Below are positions 8,878 to 17,075 of a stretch of 64,000 bases of DNA, piece after piece (position 1 is the stretch's first letter; every line of letters starts with the position of its first letter). The DNA is from Halieaceae bacterium (lineage in GTDB: Bacteria > Pseudomonadota > Gammaproteobacteria > Pseudomonadales > Halieaceae): the NCBI GenBank assembly GCA_016744355.1, contig JADGEN010000008.1, positions 1 to 64,000 of the forward strand, read 5' to 3'. A program made the translations under genes and the position numbers. The notes beneath the pieces were generated by a model. That model was not told the DNA's origin and did no database searches. It saw nothing but the letters and a program-made list of their open reading frames with translations.

Positions 8878-8974
8878 CGCTGCTTTCAATACCATATATT
8901 GCCGAGTTTCACAGTTTACCAAGATCTCTGGCGCCAGTAGACTACATTACTTGTTTAATAGAAGACGAACCCCA

Positions 8975-9862
8975 ATGAAACCTACGGTTTTTATCCACAC
9001 CAATCACAAGCAGCTGCTGGGAGCGCTGGTCAGCCAGTACTCCCTGAAGCGCAATTCGGCCCATGCAGACAAATTTGATGTCAAAATCATTGAAGCTCGA
9101 GACTTCTCCTGCATGGCAGAAAAAGAGGGCCACCTCTATAAACGTGATGGTGAATTGCGGCCCTGGCTGAACGATGATTTGCAGTCATTCACCCCCCTGC
9201 GCTTCGCACCCGCGCAGCTAATGGGCTTCGAAGGACGCGCTGTAGTGATTGACCCGGATGTATTCGCTGTAGGCGATATCTGGGAGCTACTGGAACGCGA
9301 CATGCAGGGACACGCTCTTATGTGCCGCCCCAAGGCATGGCGTAAGGGCCGCAAGGGCTCATTTACTTCCAGCGTCATGCTGCTTGATTGCGCAAAACTG
9401 ACTCACTGGAATTTTGAGGAAAACTTCAATGACATGTTTGATCCCGCGCAGCGAGATTACATGGACTGGATTTCGCTGAAACTGGAAGACCCCGACAGCG
9501 TGGGCCTACTCGAAGAATACTGGAACGACTTCGACCACCTGTCCAGTGAGACCCGACTGCTGCACAACACCAAACGCAAAACCCAACCGTGGAAAGCGGG
9601 TTTGCAAGTGGATTTTCGCCCCGCCGACCGCTTCCAGTTATTTCCCCCTCGCCATTGGTTCAGGCGGGCCCGCCGTGCGCTGTTTGGAGAATATAAATTC
9701 TCCGGTACATACAAACGCCATCCGGACCCCAAGCAAGAGGAATTCTTCTTCAACCTGGTGAGAGAGTGTGTCGAGAAGGGTGTTATTTCCAAAGAGCAGC
9801 TGCACCATGAAATGGCTCAGGGCCACTTACGCCACGATGCTTTTGAGTTGATCGGGGCCTGA
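8975..9862 (+). CDS. Putative GT-A-like glycosyltransferase (paralog 2 of 2)
   Basis: A 295-aa paralog of the protein at 6894-7838. It repeats MKPTVFIHTNHKQ, NDDLQSFTP, VVIDPDVFA (DxD-like), SSVMLLDCAKLT, LLHNTKRKTQPWKAG and FGEY. The start at ATG 8975 is set by this shared N-terminus; a much longer reading frame upstream only mirrors the opposite-strand ELM1 gene. The two copies probably arose by tandem duplication and may add successive or alternative sugars. It is followed by the tandem sulfotransferase pair on the other strand. Confidence 0.6.
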   Translation: MKPTVFIHTNHKQLLGALVSQYSLKRNSAHADKFDVKIIEARDFSCMAEKEGHLYKRDGELRPWLNDDLQSFTPLRFAPAQLMGFEGRAVVIDPDVFAVGDIWELLERDMQGHALMCRPKAWRKGRKGSFTSSVMLLDCAKLTHWNFEENFNDMFDPAQRDYMDWISLKLEDPDSVGLLEEYWNDFDHLSSETRLLHNTKRKTQPWKAGLQVDFRPADRFQLFPPRHWFRRARRALFGEYKFSGTYKRHPDPKQEEFFFNLVRECVEKGVISKEQLHHEMAQGHLRHDAFELIGA

Positions 9863-9906
9863 ATCAGGCCACTGGTGTTTGCCGGGGGTTAACTCAGCTG
9901 CCCTCG

Positions 9907-10845
9907 TTAGCTGTATCCGAAATACGCATCCAACTGCTCGGCCAACTGAGTATCAATGGCAGCCACTTCGCTGTCTTCAAAGTAATCCCGATAGCCACCA
10001 ATTTTTGCCCGCCGCACTTTGAAGCTGTCCGGGTTGTTTTTATCACCGGGCATCATGCGCCCCCCCGCCAACCTGAACTGCTGCTTGCTCTCCATTTTTT
10101 TCATATTCTCATATGAGGAGTAATCCACGGCCTTGTCAATATGCTCCTGCGTTGCAGACACTTGCATAAACTCCAACAGCTTGGCTAATTCCTCGTGAGG
10201 ATTGGCGCGCAGGCTTTCGTAGCGCAACAGATGAAAGTTCTCGACCTTGGGCGACTCCTGCGCCCACAGGTTCATATACTCGGCAATGGCGTGAATACCA
10301 CCACCTCCATCGCCGGTTACAAAATCGAAAATGCTGGTATCTGAACCCGCCAGCGGGTAATTGTTGATGGCCGATTTGTGCGGCTTCATACGGAATTTCC
10401 ACTGGAAAAACTGGCTGACAGCCACATCCCGCGGGTCTCTGGCCAAAAGCACTACGCGCTTGCCATAAAAAGGCTGCTTGCTGCTGTGATCGCCGGTGAG
10501 ATCTTTGATGTAGTTATCGTGGGTAAAAAATATTTTAGGTATGGAGCGGTTCATGCCGTGAAAGTTATCAAATCCCAATAGGGCATTTTCCGGCAGGCCG
10601 TGCATCACCCTGAACAAATGAGAGATCATCACTCGCAACCAGGTGCGGCCACTTTTACCGAATGAGACAACAACAATATCAGCGCGTTGCAGCTTGTCGA
10701 GTTGCTCTACACCGCGCATTTTTCGCTCGGCCGCCAATACTTCCGCCTCACTGGCATTGCGCATACGCAAGTGTAGAAAAAACCGGCCCATTTTTTTCGC
10801 AACAGTATCCAAAAACTGTCGCCCCGACTGCAAGATATGTTTCAT
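9907..10845 (-). CDS. Sulfotransferase domain protein (paralog B)
   Basis: A 312-aa PAPS-dependent sulfotransferase. FGKSGRTWLRVMIS is the phosphosulfate loop, ARDPRDVAVSQFFQW the 3'-phosphate motif, and the C-terminal FKVRRAKIGGYRDYF the nucleotide-contacting motif. The start at 10845 overlaps the stop of the upstream sulfotransferase gene by four bases (ATGA), so the pair is translationally coupled. Paralog A at 895-1833 has the same architecture. Two coupled, similar but distinct sulfotransferases suggest sulfation at two positions or on two intermediates. Confidence 0.88.
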   Translation of the reverse strand: MKHILQSGRQFLDTVAKKMGRFFLHLRMRNASEAEVLAAERKMRGVEQLDKLQRADIVVVSFGKSGRTWLRVMISHLFRVMHGLPENALLGFDNFHGMNRSIPKIFFTHDNYIKDLTGDHSSKQPFYGKRVVLLARDPRDVAVSQFFQWKFRMKPHKSAINNYPLAGSDTSIFDFVTGDGGGGIHAIAEYMNLWAQESPKVENFHLLRYESLRANPHEELAKLLEFMQVSATQEHIDKAVDYSSYENMKKMESKQQFRLAGGRMMPGDKNNPDSFKVRRAKIGGYRDYFEDSEVAAIDTQLAEQLDAYFGYS

Positions 10846-11747
10846 GTTTGAGTTTCTCGATAATCGAAAATAGGATCCAGAGCGGAGGCCATTTGTTCCA
10901 GCTCGGCACATTGTTCATCGGTAAAATAGTCGCGGTAGCCACCGACCTTACCTTTGCGAACCTTGAATGATTGAGGGTTGTCTTTGTCTCCCGGCTTAAC
11001 CCGTGTACCGGTGCCCTTAAAGAATTTGGTCTCTTCCATTTTTTTCATATTGTCGTAGCGCGCAAACTCCACCGCAGCGGCAATTTGCTCTGCAGAACAA
11101 CCGGTACCGGTGAACTCAAGAATTTTCGTCAACACACTGCCTGGATCAGCTCGCATATCGCGGTAGCGCACCAGCAGGACATCACCGTGTTCGGGGATCG
11201 CCTGCGCCCACCCGTTGAGAAATTTGACTATTCGGGGCACACCCACCGTTTCATCGCGAACGAAATCCCAAATCTCTGTGTCCACAATCGGGTAATCATT
11301 GATGAACTTCTTGCGCGGGCGCATGCGAAAGCGCCATTGAAAATACTGCGATACTGCAACGTCCAACGGGTCGCGCACCAGCAGCACAACGCGTTTGCCG
11401 CGAAAATCAGCCAAGGGCTCACTATTACCTGTGTAGTCTTTGAGGTAATTATTATGAGTAAAGAATACCGCGGGGAGTTCGCCATTGAGCTTGCTGAAAT
11501 TATCAAACTCGAGAAAGCTGTCTTCGTCCAGCCCACCTTTTAACTGATAGGCACGAGACAGCATAACCCGCAGCCAGGTTCTGCCAGACTTTCCCCAGCT
11601 TACCAACACCCAGTCGGCTTTGCCCAGCTGCTTGTATTCCTCACGCCCGCGCAGCCAACGCTCCAGCTTCTTGCGCGAAGGCGCCGGCAGCCAAAAGCAC
11701 AGAGTAAGTACTATATGGCGAATTACAACGAGCACTTTATGACCCAT
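10842..11747 (-). CDS. Sulfotransferase domain protein (paralog C)
   Basis: A 301-aa PAPS-dependent sulfotransferase. Its N-terminal LERWLRGREEY stretch resembles that of paralog A. The phosphosulfate loop WGKSGRTWLRVMLS is near residue 50, VRDPLDVAVSQYFQW carries the 3'-phosphate residues, and RKGKVGGYRDYF closes the nucleotide site. It is the first gene of a two-gene unit; its stop overlaps the start of paralog B. The upstream ELM1-family gene (11801-12910) is on the same strand 53 bases away and may belong to the same transcript. Confidence 0.88.
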   Translation of the reverse strand: MGHKVLVVIRHIVLTLCFWLPAPSRKKLERWLRGREEYKQLGKADWVLVSWGKSGRTWLRVMLSRAYQLKGGLDEDSFLEFDNFSKLNGELPAVFFTHNNYLKDYTGNSEPLADFRGKRVVLLVRDPLDVAVSQYFQWRFRMRPRKKFINDYPIVDTEIWDFVRDETVGVPRIVKFLNGWAQAIPEHGDVLLVRYRDMRADPGSVLTKILEFTGTGCSAEQIAAAVEFARYDNMKKMEETKFFKGTGTRVKPGDKDNPQSFKVRKGKVGGYRDYFTDEQCAELEQMASALDPIFDYRETQT

Positions 11748-11800
11748 AAATCTACTGAAGTCCTGTATAGAATATTTAGGCTGTAATCAGGCGGCCTATT

Positions 11801-12910
11801 CTAATTATTTGCGTCGTGGGAAAACAGTGCATTAATACGCTCTACCACCAAGCCAATATCATCCGGAAGCGGAGCACTGGAATGCCTAAAGCTCTGTCCA
11901 GACCAAACCGCCAGCTCGCTATCCACTAAATGCTGGTGAAAAGCGCGAAAGTCTCGAGTGGCGCACAACAGCTTAAAAAAATCGATGTAATAAACGCCGC
12001 GGGCCAAGTAATGCCTGAGTTTGTCGCCGCCAGTTTCACGCTTGGGATTGAACAACCAGTGTGCGAAAGAACGCCGATATTGATCCAACCCCAACCAGCC
12101 CAGTGGCAGCGGGAAGATGGCCAGGGGCTTGCGCAGATAGATAACCTCCACCATCATCGACACACTATCACCGGTAACAATGAAACCATCGGCGGTGCCC
12201 AACAGAGCGCGATAGGGATTCTCAGTTGCCTGTGCCGACCACTCGAAAAGCCTCGCCTGAGCGGGCAATTCGCGCCGTAAAATATCTACAACCTCAGCGC
12301 TGGTGCGCCGGCTGGTGGTGATATAGGGCGTGCCACCGAGTTCATCTATCACCCATTGTGCGCACTTCACCAGATCACGGGCCACTTTCTCGTTCATCAC
12401 GAAGGGACTGGTCTTCCCCCCCACCAAAATTCCTATAAGTGGAGGGGGCAAGGGTTGCAGACGGTCCCGCCACTGCTGCGCCGCTGCTGTTACCTGATCG
12501 GCATCCATGCGCATCAGCGGGAGACTGATTGACAGGTAGTTTGGCATGGGCGGCAACTGGTTAATGGCACTGGCAATCACCAGGGAAAAGTCCATCATAT
12601 GGGCCGTTGGCTTGCCCACCAGCACAATTTTTGTTCGATTGCCCGACTGTTTCCTGACCCACAGGGCCACCATAGAAGGGCGACGGCCCACTGTTAAAAT
12701 CAGATCGGGCCATGGGGCCTCAAGCGCAGATGACTGTTGCAAATCAATGTGGTCCAGCGTCGCCTTATGGCGCGGCTTTCCCTGCACATATTGGGGGAGC
12801 ATGTGTACATATTTTTTTTCACAGGGCCAGCCAAGACCCTCGACAATGGATTCGACCTGACCATTGTCACCCTGCTTGTCACCGACGATAACCCAGGTGT
12901 TAGGCGCCAC
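11801..12910 (-). CDS. ELM1-family protein, predicted GT-B glycosyltransferase (copy 2)
   Basis: A 369-aa ELM1/DUF1022 protein with a GTG start. It keeps WVIVGDKQGDNGQ, PWPDLILTVGRRPS, LVGKP, GILVGGKTSPF and the C-terminal GFIVTGDSVSMMVE motif. It is the most divergent of the three copies: the second half has a longer hydrophobic/aromatic insertion (around residues 265-320), which may form a membrane-binding surface. It lies upstream of the sulfotransferase pair on the same strand and is divergent from the lptF-like gene. Predicted role is transfer of a sugar to the lipid. Confidence 0.72.
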   Translation of the reverse strand: MAPNTWVIVGDKQGDNGQVESIVEGLGWPCEKKYVHMLPQYVQGKPRHKATLDHIDLQQSSALEAPWPDLILTVGRRPSMVALWVRKQSGNRTKIVLVGKPTAHMMDFSLVIASAINQLPPMPNYLSISLPLMRMDADQVTAAAQQWRDRLQPLPPPLIGILVGGKTSPFVMNEKVARDLVKCAQWVIDELGGTPYITTSRRTSAEVVDILRRELPAQARLFEWSAQATENPYRALLGTADGFIVTGDSVSMMVEVIYLRKPLAIFPLPLGWLGLDQYRRSFAHWLFNPKRETGGDKLRHYLARGVYYIDFFKLLCATRDFRAFHQHLVDSELAVWSGQSFRHSSAPLPDDIGLVVERINALFSHDANN

Positions 12911-13149
12911 GTATCAAGCCCTGACAGATGCAGGGCGCAAGCGAGTCCCATGTGACGATACAAGAGCGCCGATGGCACTACGATTGGAGTTTGGCATAGT
13001 AGTCTGCTTTTTCTAGCCCTAATGGGCTCGCAAAGCCAACAAGTATGCGACATGTGTGAGAAAATAACCAGATTGGAATGCGCTGGGGTACAATGCCAGC
13101 GAACCCGCAAAGCACTGTATGTGCCACACGCAGAGGAAGCTCTTCACCC

Positions 13150-14220
13150 TTGATTCTCGACCGCTACATTAGCTGGGAAATTGTTCGCCCATTTCTCAGC
13201 GGCTTGGGCTTATTGGTTCTGGTTTTTATTGGCTTTTCGGCCGCAAAACAGCTGAGCCTGGCCGCAGACGGGCAGCTTGATATGCTGGTAGCCCTGAAAT
13301 TGGTGGGTCTCAGTACACTCATTACACTGGAGATCTTACTCCCTTCCGCACTGTTTTTTTCCGTATTGGCAGCTATCGGCCGCATTCACAGTGAGGCCGA
13401 AATGAACGTTCTATATGCCTCTGGTGTAAGTCCCATGCGCATACTGGAATCTGTATTCAAACTGGCGGTAGTGGTAGCCCTCATAACAGGTTATATCTCT
13501 TTGGAAGGACGGCCCTGGGCGTTTCGGGAAAGCTATCGACTGGAAGCTGAAGCACTGGCCAAATTCGACCTTAAAAAAATGGCCAGCGGCCGCTTTGTAG
13601 CCATGGAGGGCAGCGATTACACCTTTATTGCAGACGGTCTGGACCTGGAGAAGGGTATACACGAGGGCGTATTTTTGCAGCGGGGCTTCCAGGGAGAAAG
13701 GAAACGCACTGAAGTAATCGTAGCGCAGTCGGCATCCCTACCCATGCTGAACCCGGGACAGGCACTGACCGCCAAATTCTACAATGGCTATTACTACCTT
13801 CTCGACAACCGCAAACGCAAAGACGTGACGCTTGAATTTAAGCAGATGACCATTCATCTTCCCTTTCAGGAAGCGCATGAAAAGTATCGACGCAAGGCCG
13901 AAACGACAGCCAATTTACTCGCCTCCAGTGAGCTGAAAGACGTCGCAGAGTACCAGTGGCGCATGTCCACACCTCTGGTCACCTTACTATTAGCCCTGAT
14001 GGCGGTACCTCTGGCGCGCACCCGGCCCCGAGAGTCTCGCTCGCGCGCTTTCTTCATTGCTCTGGTTGTATATATCGGTATTTTCAGCCTGATCAGCATT
14101 GCACGCACCTCTCTCGAACAGGGCAGGTTAAGCCCCATTCCTGGTTTGTGGGGTGCTTACCTCGTAATGATCATTCTATTGTGGGTATTACTAAAGCCAC
14201 CGAGGTGGATGCGCCAATGA
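13150..14220 (+). CDS. lptF: LptF-like permease of lipid export system
   Basis: A 356-aa LptF/LptG (YjgP/YjgQ) family inner-membrane protein. LptF and LptG with the ATPase LptB extract lipid from the inner membrane and feed the periplasmic bridge to the outer membrane. N-terminal LDRYISWEIVRPF matches the family amphipathic start, and GRIHSEAEMNVLYASGVS is the conserved coupling region. A periplasmic beta domain occupies roughly residues 130-260, followed by three C-terminal helices. I favour the TTG at 13150, which gives the standard N-terminus, over an in-frame ATG at 13078. Its stop overlaps the next start (ATGA). Its place in a lipid locus, without LptB nearby, suggests a dedicated paralog rather than the housekeeping copy, but I cannot see the rest of the genome. 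Confidence 0.85.
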   Translation: MILDRYISWEIVRPFLSGLGLLVLVFIGFSAAKQLSLAADGQLDMLVALKLVGLSTLITLEILLPSALFFSVLAAIGRIHSEAEMNVLYASGVSPMRILESVFKLAVVVALITGYISLEGRPWAFRESYRLEAEALAKFDLKKMASGRFVAMEGSDYTFIADGLDLEKGIHEGVFLQRGFQGERKRTEVIVAQSASLPMLNPGQALTAKFYNGYYYLLDNRKRKDVTLEFKQMTIHLPFQEAHEKYRRKAETTANLLASSELKDVAEYQWRMSTPLVTLLLALMAVPLARTRPRESRSRAFFIALVVYIGIFSLISIARTSLEQGRLSPIPGLWGAYLVMIILLWVLLKPPRWMRQ

Positions 14221-15290
14221 CCATCTTGAAACGATATATCGCCCGCAATCTCATGCTTGGTTGGTTGGTTGTTTTCTTATTACTGGCAGCGGTGTTTGGC
14301 CTTATTGGTTTTATCGAGGAGCTTGAACGCACATCCGGTGATTACACCGTTGCAGCGGTCATTTACTACACGCTGCTCACCCTGCCGCAGAAGGTGCTGG
14401 GGCTATCGCCAGTTGTGGCTCTGCTCGGGACTATTGCCGCTTTGGGGCGACTGCAAAAGTCGAATGAACTGCTGATTGTCAGCTGCTCGGGTGTACCCTT
14501 GCGCGCCCTCCTATGGGCCATCGCCAAGCCCACGCTACTACTGATGGCCTTACTCTGGCTGAGCCTGGAGTATATTACCGCTCCCCTTCACCAAGCTGGT
14601 GAGGAATTGCGCAATACGCTGCGTAGTCACAGTTCTGTGGTAATTCCCAGTGGTGGAGTGTGGTCGAAAAGCGGCAACCGCTATATTCACCTGGGCAAAA
14701 TGCTACCAGGCTACATCCCGGGCGACATAGACCTGTATGAGTTCGATGATAACGGCGAACTCAAACTACAATTACATGCGAAAACCGCAACGGTAAACCC
14801 TCAGCGCCGCTGGGAGTTCAACAACGTACGGCAAAAGCAGCAGATAGATGGAGAAATGAAAACCAGCCGCAAGGCTCAGGTTGAAATACTTAACCTGTGG
14901 TCGCAGCAGGAATTGCCAACATTAACACTCTCCAGCGACAGCATGGGGCTCGCTCTCCTATATCGCTACAGCGAATACCTGGAGAGCATTGAGCGCTCAA
15001 ATCAGCAGTACAGCAGCGCCTTTTGGCAGCGACTGATTATGCCGCTAACTGTTGCCGCTATGGTACTTTTGGCAACACCACTGGCCGCTTCAATGGGCTC
15101 CATGCGGTCCAACAGTTTTGGTATTACTCTTGGCGTTGGTGCGCTGGTAGGTATCTTGTTCTATGTGGGCGCACAAATCGTATTTGCGCTGGGCCAATTG
15201 CTGGGACTGGGAATAATACCGGTGACCGGGTTTCCTACGGCTGTTGTAGTATTATGCGCCAGCGCCCTGATTACCCGAATGCGCTGGTAA
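14217..15290 (+). CDS. lptG: LptG-like permease of lipid export system
   Basis: A 357-aa partner of the preceding protein. The family start TILKRYIARNLMLGW is followed by membrane helices with LPQKVLGLSPVVALLGTIAALGRL and NELLIVSCSGVPLR (coupling helix), a periplasmic domain around residues 120-250 (GNRYIHLG within), and C-terminal helices with RLIMPLTVAAMVLLATPLA. The four-base overlap with the lptF-like gene indicates a fixed 1:1 pair. An MsbA-like ABC gene follows 45 bases later on the same strand, so flipping and extraction functions are likely co-expressed. Inferred cargo: the lipid made by neighbouring genes. Confidence 0.87.
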   Translation: MTILKRYIARNLMLGWLVVFLLLAAVFGLIGFIEELERTSGDYTVAAVIYYTLLTLPQKVLGLSPVVALLGTIAALGRLQKSNELLIVSCSGVPLRALLWAIAKPTLLLMALLWLSLEYITAPLHQAGEELRNTLRSHSSVVIPSGGVWSKSGNRYIHLGKMLPGYIPGDIDLYEFDDNGELKLQLHAKTATVNPQRRWEFNNVRQKQQIDGEMKTSRKAQVEILNLWSQQELPTLTLSSDSMGLALLYRYSEYLESIERSNQQYSSAFWQRLIMPLTVAAMVLLATPLAASMGSMRSNSFGITLGVGALVGILFYVGAQIVFALGQLLGLGIIPVTGFPTAVVVLCASALITRMRW

Positions 15291-15335
15291 ACCACTCGTG
15301 ACCAAAATCCGTAATAGCTGTAAAGAGCACCCTAC

Positions 15336-17075
15336 ATGCGTTTGATGCAAAGTTTCTTCCGCGCATATCCCCTGCGAACCGCATTAATGCTGGCTGCCCT
15401 ATTACTATCTGCACTGGCTGAGGGTGTGGGCCTTTCGGTTCTTCTGCCCCTGCTCAATATTGCCCTGGGTACCGACTCCGGCGTAAGCCTACCCGGCAAT
15501 GAAGCCGCAACTAACGACTTCGAGGTCACAGTGCGAAACGCGCTGGACAGCCTGGGTATCGCCATCACCCTGCCCAATATGCTGTTAGTTCTGGTCGGCG
15601 GAGTGGCCCTAAAGAGCGTCTTCTTGCTAATGGCACAACGCCAGGTTGGCTACACTGCGGCTCAGGTGGGCACCGATTTACGCCTGCAAATGTTGCGGGC
15701 TATTCTGCACAGCAAGTGGGAATATTTCTTGCACCAGCCCGTGGGCAAGTTGACTAACTCACTGGCTACCGAAGCCCAACGATCTTCCCAGTCATTCGTC
15801 AACGGCGCGACAGCTATCACATTCCTGATTCAGGCTGTCATCTACGGAGCAGTGGCAGTAGCTCTTTCCTGGCGCGCCTCACTGGCGGCGCTGGTCGCTG
15901 GAATAGTAGTTATCGGCCTTTCCCATTTTCTGGTGCGTATCACGCGCAAGGCCGGTAAGAAGCAAACAACCCTGCTGGCAACCCTGATGGCGCTGCTCAC
16001 AGATACCCTACAGTCGGTAAAGCCGCTGAAGGCCATGGCTCTGGAGGAGCTAACTGACAATGTGCTGGCCCGGGCAGCCAATCAAATAAACAAGTCCCTG
16101 CGCCGCCAGGTACTGAGCTCAGCTGTGCTCGATTCTGCACAGGAATTAATGTTCACAGTCTTTATCGCTCTGGGTATCTACGTTGCCCTGGAAATGTTCT
16201 CCATGGAATTACCCACCGTCATGGTGTTGGTTGTGGCTCTGGGTCGGGCATTTTCTTTTCTCGGAAAAGTGCAAAAACAGTACCAAAAACTGGCCCAGGG
16301 CGAGAGTGCCTACTGGGCTATGAAAGGTGCTATCGACGAGGCAGAGCAGGCAGAGGAGCAACTGGACGGCGGCATCACACCCACGTTGCAACAGGCTATC
16401 ACGCTAGAGAATGTGGCATTCGCTTACGACAGGCACCGTGTGTTTAGTGGCCTGTCCCTGAACATTAAGGCCGGCTCTCTCACCACACTTATTGGCCCGT
16501 CGGGCGCGGGCAAAACCACTATTCTGGATCTGGTTCTTGGCCTTATCCGTCCCGACGATGGCGCGGTGTTGCTGGACGGAAAATCGCTGCAGGAAATTGA
16601 CATCAAGGCCTGGCGCAAGATGATAGGTTACGTGCCTCAGGAAACCATATTGCTGCACGATACTATCGAGCACAACATAACCCTGGGTGACCCGGAGCTG
16701 AAAAGCGCGGATGTGGAAGCAGCCCTGCGCAAAGCGGGAGCGTGGGAGTTTGTGAGCGCCCTGCCAGGTGGCCTGGATATGGTGGTCGGCGAGCGCGGCG
16801 GCAAGCTCTCCGGAGGACAACGTCAGCGAATCGTCATCGCCCGCGCGCTGGTCAACAACCCAATTCTGCTGATTCTCGACGAGGCCACCAGTGCACTGGA
16901 CCCGGACAGCGAGGCGGCAATCCGCCAGACCATGGAAGACCTGAAGGGCCGTTTGTCCATCCTGGCCATTTCACACAACAAGGCCATGATACAGGCGGCC
17001 GACCAGGTATATTTACTTGAAAATGGCTCGGCGCGATTAGTCGAAGCCGGCAGTGACAGTAGCCTGGGGAAATAA
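15336..17075 (+). CDS. MsbA-like ABC exporter (fused membrane and ATPase domains)
   Basis: A 579-aa half-transporter that would act as a homodimer. The first about 330 residues hold six membrane helices, and residues about 350-579 form the ATPase. Walker A GPSGAGKTT is near residue 387, Q-loop GYVPQET near 433, signature LSGGQRQRIVIARAL near 490, Walker B LLILDEATSALD near 510 and the switch His in AISHN near 548. The fold is that of MsbA-type lipid flippases or glycolipid exporters. Following an LptF/G-like pair in a lipid locus, it is best read as a flippase for the lipid or its glycosylated form. Its last 39 bases overlap the convergent ELM1 gene. Confidence 0.87.
   Translation: MRLMQSFFRAYPLRTALMLAALLLSALAEGVGLSVLLPLLNIALGTDSGVSLPGNEAATNDFEVTVRNALDSLGIAITLPNMLLVLVGGVALKSVFLLMAQRQVGYTAAQVGTDLRLQMLRAILHSKWEYFLHQPVGKLTNSLATEAQRSSQSFVNGATAITFLIQAVIYGAVAVALSWRASLAALVAGIVVIGLSHFLVRITRKAGKKQTTLLATLMALLTDTLQSVKPLKAMALEELTDNVLARAANQINKSLRRQVLSSAVLDSAQELMFTVFIALGIYVALEMFSMELPTVMVLVVALGRAFSFLGKVQKQYQKLAQGESAYWAMKGAIDEAEQAEEQLDGGITPTLQQAITLENVAFAYDRHRVFSGLSLNIKAGSLTTLIGPSGAGKTTILDLVLGLIRPDDGAVLLDGKSLQEIDIKAWRKMIGYVPQETILLHDTIEHNITLGDPELKSADVEAALRKAGAWEFVSALPGGLDMVVGERGGKLSGGQRQRIVIARALVNNPILLILDEATSALDPDSEAAIRQTMEDLKGRLSILAISHNKAMIQAADQVYLLENGSARLVEAGSDSSLGK

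Noticed and set aside
8615..8974. N-terminal extension of the second GT-A-like protein
   Set aside because: The 120 extra codons only mirror the opposite-strand ELM1 gene; the paralog at 6894 fixes the start at the MKPxVFI segment (8975).
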